Origin: Mucilaginibacter terrigena
GTDB taxonomy: Bacteria > Bacteroidota > Bacteroidia > Sphingobacteriales > Sphingobacteriaceae
Assembly (NCBI RefSeq): GCF_004168255.1
Contig: NZ_SEWG01000008.1
Coordinates: 93,742-157,741 of the forward strand
Length of the DNA stretch: 64,000 nucleotides
Direction of reading: 5' to 3'
Notes under the pieces: model-generated
What the model was told of the DNA's origin: nothing
Databases searched by the model: none
Seen by the model: only the letters and a program-made list of their open reading frames with translations
Made by a program: the position numbers and the translations under genes
Shown here: one piece after another, positions 1-8,260 of the stretch
Position numbering within the stretch: position 1 is the stretch's first letter
How the letters are laid out: every line of letters starts with the position of its first letter

Positions 1-792
1 GGGAGATTGGTTTCAACAAAAATGGTGAACACCGCCACCGTTTCAATAAACTTAAATATGGGCCCGCCAATTATTACCAAAGGGCTAATAGTGTTATTAT
101 TAGGACTTGGATTAACTTGGTTTGCGCGGCGTAAAAAGTGGTGGTGGATAGGTACATTTTCAATAGTTGCTATAGGCATAGTTATTATTTCAATAGGGAT
201 ATCTTTCAAAAAAAGCGATATACCTGATTATGGTTTAGGCTGGCAAACTAAAAATTACAATAACGAAGCGGTAGCGTACCATACCGGCGGATGGGGTGGC
301 GCAAACAATATAATTTGGCATGAAAAATCGGGTTTAACTATAATTGTTCTTTCTAATAACGGGATTTGTCCGTCTTATGATTTGGCGTTGGAAATATCTA
401 ACATATTCCATAATAAACCTTATAAATGCCCCACACCCCCTATAGCCTCATTTTATTGCCGCGAAATAATTAAAAATGACGACACGAGCAAAGCAATCCA
501 TGTATCTAAATCTATCTGGGAAAACGATATTAAAAATATTAAACGTCGCTATCAGCAGGAAGAATCCGATCTTAACGAAGCGGGTTATGAGTTTCTTAAA
601 TTAAACAAGATACCTGAAAGTTTAGCGGCTTTTCGCTTAAACACCCAGTTGTTCCCAAATTCGTGGAACGCGTTTGATAGTTATGGGGAAGCACTAATGG
701 CAGCCGGCAAAAAGCCGGAATCTATTGCGGCTTATAAAAAGTCTTTAGAATTAAATCCGTCAAATAAGAACGCCGCCGACAAAATCAAATGA
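1..792 (+). CDS. Serine hydrolase (beta-lactamase/PBP fold), C-terminal part with TPRs; 5' end outside window
   Basis: The frame is open to the window edge, so the N-terminal catalytic part with the SxxK serine is missing. Numbering from base 7, a YGLGW motif at about 75-79 followed by YHTGGWGG at 91-98 is the typical third active-site element (HTG) of class C-like serine hydrolases. The last 70 residues form one or two TPR helices (LKLNKIPESLAAF, then AAGKKPESIAAYKKSLELNP), a common tail in Bacteroidota members. Oddly, two hydrophobic segments (about 26-40 and 46-66) separated by a basic RRKKWWW loop lie between a segment that looks like the hydrolase core and YGLGW. Function as a peptidase, esterase or lactamase cannot be decided. 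No gene partner is visible. Confidence 0.6.
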   Translation, partial: GRLVSTKMVNTATVSINLNMGPPIITKGLIVLLLGLGLTWFARRKKWWWIGTFSIVAIGIVIISIGISFKKSDIPDYGLGWQTKNYNNEAVAYHTGGWGGANNIIWHEKSGLTIIVLSNNGICPSYDLALEISNIFHNKPYKCPTPPIASFYCREIIKNDDTSKAIHVSKSIWENDIKNIKRRYQQEESDLNEAGYEFLKLNKIPESLAAFRLNTQLFPNSWNAFDSYGEALMAAGKKPESIAAYKKSLELNPSNKNAADKIK

Positions 793-852
793 TGGGCTCT
801 ACTACAGAAGTTTTGCTCACTATTCATACATCAAGATACAATTAAACAGAGC

Positions 853-1578
853 ATGCCTCAATCTGAAATCGTAAATCGTAATTCTAAAATATACCGCCAC
901 ATCTTCTTTGATCTTGACCACACCATCTGGGATTTTGACAAAAATGCCGAAGAAACCCTGCACGAGCTTTACGGCACTTATAAGTTAAAAGATATTGGTC
1001 TGCACTCGGCCGACTTGTTCATTGAAACCTACACCCGCCATAACCACCGCCTTTGGGCTCAATATCATTTAGGAGAGATCAGCAAGGATGAGTTGCGCGA
1101 GGAACGTTTCAGATCGACGTTCATCGAACTTGGCGTACAGCCCGAACTGATGCCCGCTGATTTTGAGGACGCTTATGTAAACCTGGGGCCAACCAAAACC
1201 AACCTGTTCCCCCACGCGCACGAAACGCTGGCCTATCTGCAAAGCAAATACACGCTGCATTTGATCTCGAATGGCTTTAAAGAATCTACCGAGGTAAAGG
1301 TAGCGGGCACCAACCTGGCGCCATACTTTAAAAACATTATCATATCCGAGGTTGTCGGCGTTAACAAACCCGATCCGCTGATATTTAAACATGCCATTGA
1401 ATTGGCCGGCGCAACCGTTGAAGAAAGCCTGATGATCGGCGATAGCATCGAAGCCGATATCCGCGGGGCAATGGGCGTAGGTATGGATGCCATCTATTTT
1501 AACCCTTTCAATTTGGAAAAACCGGATGATGTACCGTTGCAAATCGGTAATTTAAAAGAGTTGATGGTATTGTTGTAA
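853..1578 (+). CDS. yjjG: YjjG-family HAD hydrolase (noncanonical pyrimidine nucleotidase)
   Basis: A 241-residue cytoplasmic HAD-superfamily phosphatase. Motif I FDLDHTIWDF gives the nucleophile D20 and the acid/base D22. SNGF near 139 is motif II, the lysine in NKPDP near 172 is motif III and GDSIEADI near 196 is motif IV. The helical cap between motifs I and II has the length of the YjjG/YfnB group, which dephosphorylates noncanonical pyrimidine nucleotides as a housecleaning step. The first 13 residues resemble translated intergenic repeat rather than family sequence, but no other in-frame ATG precedes motif I, so ATG 853 is kept. HicBA follows 24 nt downstream; no functional link is implied. 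Substrate is inferred from the family. Confidence 0.8.
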   Translation: MPQSEIVNRNSKIYRHIFFDLDHTIWDFDKNAEETLHELYGTYKLKDIGLHSADLFIETYTRHNHRLWAQYHLGEISKDELREERFRSTFIELGVQPELMPADFEDAYVNLGPTKTNLFPHAHETLAYLQSKYTLHLISNGFKESTEVKVAGTNLAPYFKNIIISEVVGVNKPDPLIFKHAIELAGATVEESLMIGDSIEADIRGAMGVGMDAIYFNPFNLEKPDDVPLQIGNLKELMVLL

Positions 1579-1602
1579 GTTTTTATTATTGTAAATTTGA
1601 AT

Positions 1603-1830
1603 ATGAAACAACGTACATACCGTATATTACTCACTCCTGAAGAAGAAGGGGGATTTAGTGTTTCTGTTCCCGCATTACCCGGTTGCTTTACCCAAGGTGA
1701 AACTATTGATGAAGCAATTGAAATGGCGAAAGAGGCAATAAACTTATATGTAGAAAGCCTTGAGGCTGATGGCGAACCCGTACCAGATGATAATAACAGC
1801 CTTGAATATTCGCTTACACTTGCTTCATAA
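1603..1830 (+). CDS. hicB: HicB-family antitoxin
   Basis: A 75-residue protein with the HicB partial RNase H-like fold: YRILLTPEEEGGFSVSVPALPG, then TQGETIDEAIEMAKEAINLYVE. The ALPGC and GET-DEA signature is diagnostic of the family. It should neutralise the HicA mRNA interferase encoded 3 nt downstream. The frame opens at TTG 1597, but ATG 1603 is the better start. No DNA-binding C-terminal domain is present, so autoregulation would need another part or the complex. The order antitoxin then toxin is the reverse of the classical hicAB order, though common in short pairs. Confidence 0.85.
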   Translation: MKQRTYRILLTPEEEGGFSVSVPALPGCFTQGETIDEAIEMAKEAINLYVESLEADGEPVPDDNNSLEYSLTLAS

Positions 1831-1833
1831 TAA

Positions 1834-2034
1834 ATGAAGTCTTACACTCCTAAACAAATTGTTACCATTTTGCTGGCTAATGGCTTTGAATTGAACCGTG
1901 TTAATGGAAGTCATCATATTTTTGTAAATCGCAGCAATGGGAAAAGAACAATAGTTCCGATGCATGCAAAAGACCTTAAGAAAGGAACATTACACTCCAT
2001 ACTCAAACAAGCGGGTATTGATTTAAAGGACTAA
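1834..2034 (+). CDS. hicA: HicA-family mRNA interferase toxin
   Basis: A 66-residue protein with a dsRBD-like HicA fold. The GSHHIF motif near residues 26-31 holds the catalytic histidine, and the VPMHAKDLKKGTLHSILKQAGI stretch is the typical C-terminal half. HicA toxins cleave mRNA and tmRNA until bound by HicB. The gene starts 3 nt after hicB, so the two are co-transcribed. The length and all landmarks look intact, suggesting a functional type II toxin-antitoxin pair. Confidence 0.87.
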   Translation: MKSYTPKQIVTILLANGFELNRVNGSHHIFVNRSNGKRTIVPMHAKDLKKGTLHSILKQAGIDLKD

Positions 2035-2043
2035 TTTTAATTC

Positions 2044-2574
2044 ATGAACCTAACCAAAGAGCGCCGTGCCATTGATGCCGCATTAGATACCTACCGCCAA
2101 TTGCTGGATGGTTTTACTGACGAACGTTTTATGGAAACACCCCCAATGGGTGGCTGGAGCTACTCCGAGGTTTACGATCATATCTTAAAATCCAGCCTGG
2201 GATCAAGCATAGCTTTAGAGCGCTGTACGCACAATAATTGCCCGCCCACTAAAAACGGCCCCAACTTTTGGGGGCATTATCTTTTAATAACCGGCCTGTT
2301 CCCGCCGGGTAAAATAAAAGTGCCCGAAGAAGTAGCCGCCAAAATAGCGCCCAATAAAATTGATAGGGAAGAAGCCAGGAACCTGTTAATAAAAACCCGT
2401 AAACGGATAGACGGCGTTACCGCTCTTATAAACGACGCGCCAAAAAATGCCCGTTGGCAGCACCCGCGTTTGGGCATGCTTAATGCCGCACAATGGTTCA
2501 GGTTTATTCGCGTGCATTTGCAGCACCATTTAAAACAGCTGGAGCGGATCAAAAACAGTTTTGCAAAGGGGTAA
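2044..2574 (+). CDS. DinB-family protein (putative metal-dependent four-helix bundle)
   Basis: A 176-residue all-helical protein. WSYSEVYDHIL places H46 in the first metal-ligand position of the DinB/YfiT fold, and HLQHHLKQLERI near 156-168 provides the second histidine cluster. Such proteins bind a divalent metal and some act as thiol-dependent S-transferases, but most Bacteroidota members are uncharacterised. It starts 9 nt after hicA on the same strand and could share its transcript by position only. Function is not predicted beyond the fold. Confidence 0.75.
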   Translation: MNLTKERRAIDAALDTYRQLLDGFTDERFMETPPMGGWSYSEVYDHILKSSLGSSIALERCTHNNCPPTKNGPNFWGHYLLITGLFPPGKIKVPEEVAAKIAPNKIDREEARNLLIKTRKRIDGVTALINDAPKNARWQHPRLGMLNAAQWFRFIRVHLQHHLKQLERIKNSFAKG

Positions 2575-2575
2575 G

Positions 2576-2698
2576 TTTACTCACCCGGCCATCGCTACGC
2601 AAGCGTAAAGAGGGATTTAAAATATTCATCCATTTTTAATCCTTTTGCGTAGCAGAGAGGGTGCGCATCCCGATAGCTATCGGAACGGGGTGAGCAAA
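2576..2698. repeat. MITE-like intergenic inverted-repeat unit, 123 bp
   Basis: The ends TTTACTCACCC (2576-2586) and GGGTGAGCAAA (2688-2698) are inverted repeats matching at 10 of 11 positions. Inside are a second inverted pair (CTACGCAA with TTGCGTAG) and the palindrome CCGATAGCTATCGG at 2670-2683, which also occurs near 34583. There is no coding capacity. It looks like a non-autonomous miniature element or a REP-type unit. Confidence 0.55.
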
Positions 2699-3042
2699 AG
2701 ATGCCTGATGTTCACGTTCACGTTTGCAAATGCAGGCACTTATTTACAAGTAGCTCATAATCAAATGTTCACGCGTTAAACTACTGTCAAAACGCTGACA
2801 CCAATTTATTCAAATATTATGTTAGGCGGGTTTAGATAGGTGATAGGCTATTCTTTTCGTGCGCCGGCAAAATTTCACGCCCTTTTCATATAATAATGGT
2901 AACTTGTATTATTAAGCAGGTTGTAATGGCCTGCATAAACCCGGTTTCAAATTATTTTTGTTTGTTAAGTAACCTTTTACATTTAACACAGTCTTAACAC
3001 TATAATAATTTGATTATCGGACATTTGTAAAAATAAGGAAAG
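2699..3042. other. Intergenic stretch without a recognised gene
   Basis: It contains a short dispersed repeat: ATGTTCACGTTCACG at 2708-2722 and AGCTCATAATCA at 2752-2763 recur in the same order at 42249-42305. The rest is AT-rich with no convincing frame. The last 40 bases hold an AAGGAAAG ribosome-binding-like site for the small membrane peptide starting at 3043. Confidence 0.5.
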
Positions 3043-3153
3043 ATGAATTTTGAATTTACTTACTTGTTTGTAATAGGACTACTGGTACTGCTTGGTGCAT
3101 TTTATCTGAGCCCTTACGAACTTAAGGTTAGCGAAGACGACGAGGAGGAATAG
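3043..3153 (+). CDS. Small single-pass membrane peptide, 36 residues
   Basis: ATG 3043 follows an AAGGAAAG sequence with good spacing. The peptide has a short polar start, one hydrophobic helix at about 7-23 (YLFVIGLLVLLGAFYLS), and a strongly acidic tail ending DDEEE. Its layout (start site, one membrane span, charged tail, own stop) argues for a real small protein rather than chance. It lies 62 nt before the LpxH-like gene and may share its transcript. Family and function unknown. Confidence 0.5.
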   Translation: MNFEFTYLFVIGLLVLLGAFYLSPYELKVSEDDEEE

Positions 3154-3215
3154 CCCCCGTTTGCAGCTGCCGGCATTTATATATTAACGGCTATTTGGTT
3201 AGCCTATAAACTTTA

Positions 3216-4070
3216 ATGGCAAAACGCGAAGTAGATATAGTCATCATCTCTGATGTACATTTAGGCACATACGGGTGCCACGCCAAAGAACTCCTTAAAT
3301 ATCTTAAAAGTATCAAGCCCAAAATGCTTATCCTCAACGGGGATATCATCGATATTTGGCAATTCAGCAAATCGTACTGGCCCGAAACGCACATGAAGGT
3401 GGTGCGCCGCATCCTTAAATTTGTTACCGAAGGTGTGCCCGTGTACTACCTTACCGGCAACCACGACGAGATGCTGCGCAAGTTTACCGATTTTAACCTG
3501 GGCACCTTTCAACTGTTAGATAAGATAGTACTTAATATCGACGGCAAAAAAGCATGGATCTTCCATGGCGATGTGTTTGATGTTACCATGCAGCACTCTA
3601 AATGGCTGGCCAAAATGGGCGCTGTTGGGTACGATACGCTGATACTCATCAACAGCCTTACCAACTGGCTGCTTACTGCCATGGGCAGGCCTAAGATGAG
3701 CTTCTCGCAAAAGATAAAGGCTAAGTTTAAGGACGCGGTGAAATTCATTAACCAGTTTGAGCAAACCGCCGCCGACCTTGCGGTAGAGAAGGCCTACAGC
3801 TACGTTATTTGCGGACACATCCACCACGCCGAGATCCGCACCATTCAATCTACCGAACAAACAGGCTCTGTGCTGTACCTCAACAGCGGCGACTGGGTAG
3901 AAAGCCTTACCTCGCTTGAATACCACAACAACGAGTGGAAAGTTTTTAAATACCTGCCGGATGATTTTAGGCAGGACAACGACGAAGACGACCTAACCGA
4001 TGCCGAAGACCTGGACGCCAAACTGGATGTACGCACCTTGCTGGAACGATTTAAGCAGGAAGCGAAGTAA
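3216..4070 (+). CDS. UDP-2,3-diacylglucosamine diphosphatase-like metallophosphoesterase
   Basis: A 284-residue calcineurin-like phosphoesterase with every metal-binding block: SDVHLG (D13, H15), NGDIID near 41, GNHDE near 82, HGDVFD near 116 and GHIHHAE near 199. It belongs to the LpxH-related group, which hydrolyses UDP-2,3-diacylglucosamine to lipid X in lipid A synthesis. Bacteroidota often carry more than one such paralogue, so the exact substrate is uncertain and no symbol is given. A glycosyltransferase follows 146 nt downstream, an arrangement suggesting a glycolipid or envelope role. The C-terminus is acidic and charged. No signal peptide; likely cytoplasmic and membrane-peripheral. 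Confidence 0.75.
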   Translation: MAKREVDIVIISDVHLGTYGCHAKELLKYLKSIKPKMLILNGDIIDIWQFSKSYWPETHMKVVRRILKFVTEGVPVYYLTGNHDEMLRKFTDFNLGTFQLLDKIVLNIDGKKAWIFHGDVFDVTMQHSKWLAKMGAVGYDTLILINSLTNWLLTAMGRPKMSFSQKIKAKFKDAVKFINQFEQTAADLAVEKAYSYVICGHIHHAEIRTIQSTEQTGSVLYLNSGDWVESLTSLEYHNNEWKVFKYLPDDFRQDNDEDDLTDAEDLDAKLDVRTLLERFKQEAK

Positions 4071-4216
4071 TAATGTATTAAAGTGATATTAATTAGCCTA
4101 TGGTCGGTGTTATCACCGCACCATTAACTTAGTCCAAACATAAGTTTACCTGCTATTCATCATTTAATGATCTTGTATACATATTTCTTTACTAAATTGC
4201 CCGCAATTATCTATCT

Positions 4217-5203
4217 ATGAAAATATTGTTCGGTATACAGGGTACAGGGAATGGCCATATTAGTCGTGCCCGCGAAATTGTGCCCCTGTTGCAGCAATAT
4301 GGCGAGGTGGACCTGCTGGTGAGCGGCACCGAAGCCGAGGTAAGCCTCAGTCAGCCATTAAAGTATCGTTTCCATGGTTTTAGCTTTGTGTTTGGCAAAA
4401 ACGGCGGGGTTGATAACTGGGCCACTTTCAAGATCATGAACCTGCGCCAGCTTTGGAAGGATATGCACAACATCCCCCTAAACCAGTACGACCTGATCAT
4501 TAACGATTTTGAGCCTGTTAGCGCCTGGGCATGCCGCCTGCAAAAGGTACCGTCGGTTTCATTGAGTCACCAATGCTCTTTCGTATCAAAAAACACTCCC
4601 CGCCCATCTAAATGGAACTACGCCGAATGGCTGTTTAAATATTATTCGCCCACCACGCACCATATAGGCTTCCACTTTGAGCGGTACGATGATTTTATCC
4701 ATACCCCGGTTATCCGCAGCGATATCCGCAATATGGTAACCAGCAACCTGGGCCATTACACGGTTTACCTGCCTGCCTACAACGACAAAACCCTTATAAA
4801 GCACTTAAAGGAGACTAATGCCGAATGGCATATCTTTAGCAAACGTACCAAAACAGCCTACCGCGAGGGCACCGTTAACGTGTTCCCAATAAACAACGAG
4901 GCCTTTAACAACAGCCTGGCCAGTTGCGCCGGCCTGCTTACCGGCGGTGGTTTCGAAGGCCCGGCCGAAGCATTGTTCCTGGGTAAAAAGGTATTAATGA
5001 TACCCATGCGCGGGCAGTACGAGCAGCAATGCAACGCCCTATCGGCATCTAAGCTGGGGGTCGAGGTGGTGCACACCATTAATCACGATTTTGTTGGGCG
5101 CATTAACAACTGGCTGGCAGACGACCGCCGCATTCCGGTTGATTTCCCCGATGAAACCGCGCAGATCGTAGATAACATGGTGAAGACATACGCCAGGCAA
5201 TAA
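4217..5203 (+). CDS. Glycosyltransferase family protein (GT-B, GT28-like C-terminal domain)
   Basis: A 328-residue GT-B enzyme. The N-terminal FGIQGTGNGHISRAREI is the glycine-rich loop of the MurG/GT28-like group. The C-terminal TGGGFEGPAEALFLGKKVLMIP followed by GQYEQQCNA is the nucleotide-sugar binding region. It probably transfers a sugar to a lipid or cell-surface acceptor in the cytoplasm. Its position behind the LpxH-like phosphoesterase is the only pathway hint. The donor and acceptor are unknown. It is followed by a stretch (5205-5237) of imperfect AAGA/CAAGAGA-type repeat, not a terminator. Confidence 0.72.
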   Translation: MKILFGIQGTGNGHISRAREIVPLLQQYGEVDLLVSGTEAEVSLSQPLKYRFHGFSFVFGKNGGVDNWATFKIMNLRQLWKDMHNIPLNQYDLIINDFEPVSAWACRLQKVPSVSLSHQCSFVSKNTPRPSKWNYAEWLFKYYSPTTHHIGFHFERYDDFIHTPVIRSDIRNMVTSNLGHYTVYLPAYNDKTLIKHLKETNAEWHIFSKRTKTAYREGTVNVFPINNEAFNNSLASCAGLLTGGGFEGPAEALFLGKKVLMIPMRGQYEQQCNALSASKLGVEVVHTINHDFVGRINNWLADDRRIPVDFPDETAQIVDNMVKTYARQ

Positions 5204-5339
5204 AAGATACCAGAGATAAGAATCAAGAGACAAGATAAAATCATATAAGCGTTGGCCCGTGCAATCCGATAGCTAACGAATCCCTTTTAACAGTAGGCTG
5301 CGAGGTGGAGGTTTATATACTCTGCCTAACTTTAGCAGC

Positions 5340-6890
5340 CTATGGCTTTTTAATCATCTGTCGGAGCGCGTCGTTAATTTTATTTAACGACTCGTTTAGC
5401 CTTGCAGCCTTTTCTGCCTTTAGCCTTTCCTTTTCGGCGTTTTGCCTTTCTATTTCCAATTCGCTAAGCCTGGCTTGTTCCATTCTTTCTGCTTCAACTC
5501 TTTTTCGTGTGGCTTCAACATTATTATCGTGTATTCTAAACTGATTCTCTAACAATACTTTAGAATAGTATTGCGTATACTCAGAGGCATCGAATTCATC
5601 AGCCAACGATTTTAAATACGCTTTATCGCTACTGTTAACAAAAAAGGGGGCAGTAAAGTCTGTTGTTAAAGGGATCTTTAGATAAACTTGTACCAAGGTA
5701 TTTGTTGGTGACAGAAAGTAAAAATAGAAATCGCTGGCAGTTGTATCAAAAGTGTACCTTTTCAAACTTTCATTGTAGCTTATTTTGTTTAAATAAGTTT
5801 TAGTAATATTTTTTGCGACCTCTTTTTCGGTGCCGGAATTATGAAGTTTGATCAAATCGGCCAGCGTGGGCGTCGGAGCAAGCTTAAGCCTGGTATCAAT
5901 ATCGTTCAATTCCGGGTGTATTGTAAATATAATTTTGGGGGCGCTGCCATCCACCTCACAATCTATATTTTTATTAGTGTACGAATTTATGCTACCGTTG
6001 CCAAGTGTGCCGTTATATGTCCAGGCCGATAAATTAAACGCTTTTTTTAATTTACTAAACGCGATCAGGTCGGTAGACCTAAAAACAATTTCGTTTACTG
6101 ACCATAACTTATTCACCGAGAATTGAATGGAAAGAGACTTGCTAAAATAAGCCGTGCTTTCCGAGCCGTACCTTTTACCGGTTTTCCTATCCACAAAGTG
6201 CGATTCCATCGACTTATAAAAAAATGTATACCCCAGCTTTTTAACAAAATTTATTGCCTGATTAATAACATCATCGCTTTTATGGTTCAGGGCTAAATTG
6301 CTTACATCAAAAGCTTGCGAAGATTCGGGCGAATAGGTATCGCCTTGTTTAGCAACTTCCGCTGTTATAGAATAATACATTACAGGTTTTTTATCTTCAA
6401 CCCCCTCTGCCGAAACTATATTGGCAAAAATATTCCCATTTCTGTAAGTAGTATCATTATTGCCTTCGTTTAATATTTTCCAGGCGGCAAATCCCAGCAA
6501 CTTTTTTATTTCGGTATACTGTTTTTCATCGCTTATAAAAAATAAAAGTTTAGAGATCCTTTTATCAGCCGAAAACTCCGTTACGCGCGCGCTTAATCCT
6601 TTACTAAAATACAGCCTGTGTTCAGTTCCTATTTCATCTATCTTATCATTACTGCCGAAGTTAAAATCATATATAGGCCTCTCATCTAACCCGGTCAAAA
6701 CAATTTTAAGTTTTTTAAACTCATCGTTTAAAACTTGTACGGCATCGTCGCCATTCATATTAAAAAAATCTATTGATCTTGAAGCGGGTGCTATTGCTAC
6801 CTTCTTTTTAACGGGCGCTTTAACCTGGGCCCTCAGTTGATTATTAAACGCAATACTTAGCAAAGCGGCAATAAATAATATCTTTTTCAT
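5340..6890 (-). CDS. Secreted protein of unknown function with an internal domain duplication and C-terminal coiled coil
   Basis: A 516-residue protein with a clear Sec signal peptide (hydrophobic 3-14, cleavage near LRAQ). Two segments, about 52-178 and 203-333, look like copies of one domain. Both have a helix with a DD(A/V) start, then YFSK-LS, a beta strand run, LKK and an AW motif, and end in a (Y/F)(S/T)I strand. Residues 334-450 form a further globular region with many aromatic residues. The tail, about 452-512, is a charged coiled coil (EAERMEQARL, EKERLKAEKAAR). I do not recognise the family. It is monocistronic and divergent from the gene at 7229. Periplasmic or outer-membrane-associated by signal peptide. 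Confidence 0.6.
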   Translation of the reverse strand: MKKILFIAALLSIAFNNQLRAQVKAPVKKKVAIAPASRSIDFFNMNGDDAVQVLNDEFKKLKIVLTGLDERPIYDFNFGSNDKIDEIGTEHRLYFSKGLSARVTEFSADKRISKLLFFISDEKQYTEIKKLLGFAAWKILNEGNNDTTYRNGNIFANIVSAEGVEDKKPVMYYSITAEVAKQGDTYSPESSQAFDVSNLALNHKSDDVINQAINFVKKLGYTFFYKSMESHFVDRKTGKRYGSESTAYFSKSLSIQFSVNKLWSVNEIVFRSTDLIAFSKLKKAFNLSAWTYNGTLGNGSINSYTNKNIDCEVDGSAPKIIFTIHPELNDIDTRLKLAPTPTLADLIKLHNSGTEKEVAKNITKTYLNKISYNESLKRYTFDTTASDFYFYFLSPTNTLVQVYLKIPLTTDFTAPFFVNSSDKAYLKSLADEFDASEYTQYYSKVLLENQFRIHDNNVEATRKRVEAERMEQARLSELEIERQNAEKERLKAEKAARLNESLNKINDALRQMIKKP

Positions 6891-7228
6891 GTAATCGTGT
6901 TTCGGTTATAATGTGGTCAGGTATTGGCTAACGCGATAATTTTTGCTATCCGGCGGGCAGAAGCTGCCATCTGTAACCATGCTAATTTAACCCATAGGTA
7001 ACGCCAATTATATACCCACTATTGGTTATTTTTAAACTTATTCCTGTAACGCCCTACAAATTAGTTATTTATTTTATATTATAAATAGATATTTAATAGT
7101 ATGATTAATAAGGCACTTTACGCGTCTGCCAAAATTACACCTAAGGTTAAAGGCCTGCACACTTGCAATAATCAATTATGCCCTAACCGCTTTTTTGTGC
7201 TAATTTTGCGGGCAATAGCCAACCCCGT
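6891..7228. other. Divergent intergenic region
   Basis: AT-rich spacer between two divergent genes. A TAATTTTG box at 7201-7208 with TATG at 7177-7180 (20 nt spacing) fits the Bacteroidota TTTG/TAnnTTTG pattern in the -7 element and partly in the -33 element; it would start a transcript about 17 nt before the 7229 gene. No RNA gene or additional frame is convincing. Confidence 0.4.
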
Positions 7229-8215
7229 ATGATCAGTATTTTTAAGGTATTTAACCCGCTTAACGTTTTATGGCTGGCCATTTTAATGTTTATACTGCGC
7301 ATTGGCTATGTGGCGCAGGTACCTGATAAACTCGAATTTACATTTGTTGAGCCATTTGCCCGCCTGCTAGTGCCTGTATCTTACGAGTACGCGTTTTCGC
7401 CTATGGCAAACGTTTTTTTAGCCGGGGTACTTATTCTGGCGCAGGCGTTGCTGCTTAACTACCTGGTAAACCATTTTAATTTATTGGGCAAGCCTACGTT
7501 TTTGCCATCGTTAATGTATGTAACCTTAACGTCGTTGTTTAGCCCTTTTATGATGCTCAGCGCGCCGCTCATCTGCAATTTTTTGGTGATATGGATGCTG
7601 TTTAAGCTATTTAGTTTTTATAAAGGTGACGATGCAAAATCAACCGCGTTCGACCTGGGGATGATCGTTGCCATTGGCTCTATCATATACCTGCCCTACG
7701 TTTACCTGTTTTTAGCTATCTGGATAGCGCTGATCATTTTTAAACCATTTAACTGGCGCGAGTGGGTATCGGGTATATTAGGCTATTTTACTGTCTTCTT
7801 TTTCTTCGCCGTGTTTTATTACCTTAATAATAAGCTGGGTAATTTTTATCATATATGGGCGCCGCTGGGCACCAGGTTCCCAAACAGTATAAACATTAAT
7901 TATTATAACTACCTGGTGCTGGTGCCTGTAGTGCTTATTATAGTGCTGTATTTTTTTAAACTGCAGCAAAACTACTATAAAAGCTATGTGCAGGTCCGCA
8001 AATCATTCCAGCTGCTTTTTTTTATATTTTTAATTGGCGGCCTGTCGTTCTACGTAAAATCCGAATTTAACCTCAACCACTTTTTGTTGTGTGCTGTGCC
8101 TGCAGCCGTGTTTTTCTCGTACTATTTCATCAACGCCAACATCAGGTGGCTGTACGAAAGCTTGTACTTATTGCTGCTTATCAGCATCATATATTTTCAG
8201 TTTAACACTTTTTAA
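7229..8215 (+). CDS. DUF6427-family integral membrane protein
   Basis: A 328-residue protein with about eight or nine transmembrane helices covering nearly its whole length. The opening ISIFKVFNPLNVLWL is characteristic of the DUF6427 family found in Bacteroidota. No catalytic motif can be identified, and function is unknown. It sits 45 nt upstream of purQ, but purQ appears to have its own promoter box. Possible roles such as polymerase or transporter would be guesswork. Confidence 0.68.
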   Translation: MISIFKVFNPLNVLWLAILMFILRIGYVAQVPDKLEFTFVEPFARLLVPVSYEYAFSPMANVFLAGVLILAQALLLNYLVNHFNLLGKPTFLPSLMYVTLTSLFSPFMMLSAPLICNFLVIWMLFKLFSFYKGDDAKSTAFDLGMIVAIGSIIYLPYVYLFLAIWIALIIFKPFNWREWVSGILGYFTVFFFFAVFYYLNNKLGNFYHIWAPLGTRFPNSININYYNYLVLVPVVLIIVLYFFKLQQNYYKSYVQVRKSFQLLFFIFLIGGLSFYVKSEFNLNHFLLCAVPAAVFFSYYFINANIRWLYESLYLLLLISIIYFQFNTF

Positions 8216-8223
8216 CTTTTACA

Positions 8224-8256
8224 TTCGTTCAAATTTCATAGGTTATATTAGTTTTG
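8224..8256 (+). promoter_or_regulatory. Candidate Bacteroidota-type promoter of purQ
   Basis: TTCG at 8224-8227 (three of four matches to TTTG) is 21 nt from a perfect TAnnTTTG box, TAGTTTTG, at 8249-8256. With the box centred near -7, transcription would begin at about 8260-8261, which is the purQ start codon. The message may therefore be leaderless. Confidence 0.45.
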
Positions 8257-8260
8257 TACC

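Noticed and set aside
1069..1542. Long minus-strand frame inside the YjjG gene
   Set aside because: It lies antisense to a clear HAD gene, has no family motifs, and its composition reflects the opposite coding strand.
1597..2034. Mobile genomic island around HicBA
   Set aside because: No integrase, repeats at both ends or composition change were seen; the MITE-like unit alone is not enough.
5205..5237. Terminator after the glycosyltransferase gene
   Set aside because: The bases are an imperfect AAGA/CAAGAGA repeat without a stable stem or T run.
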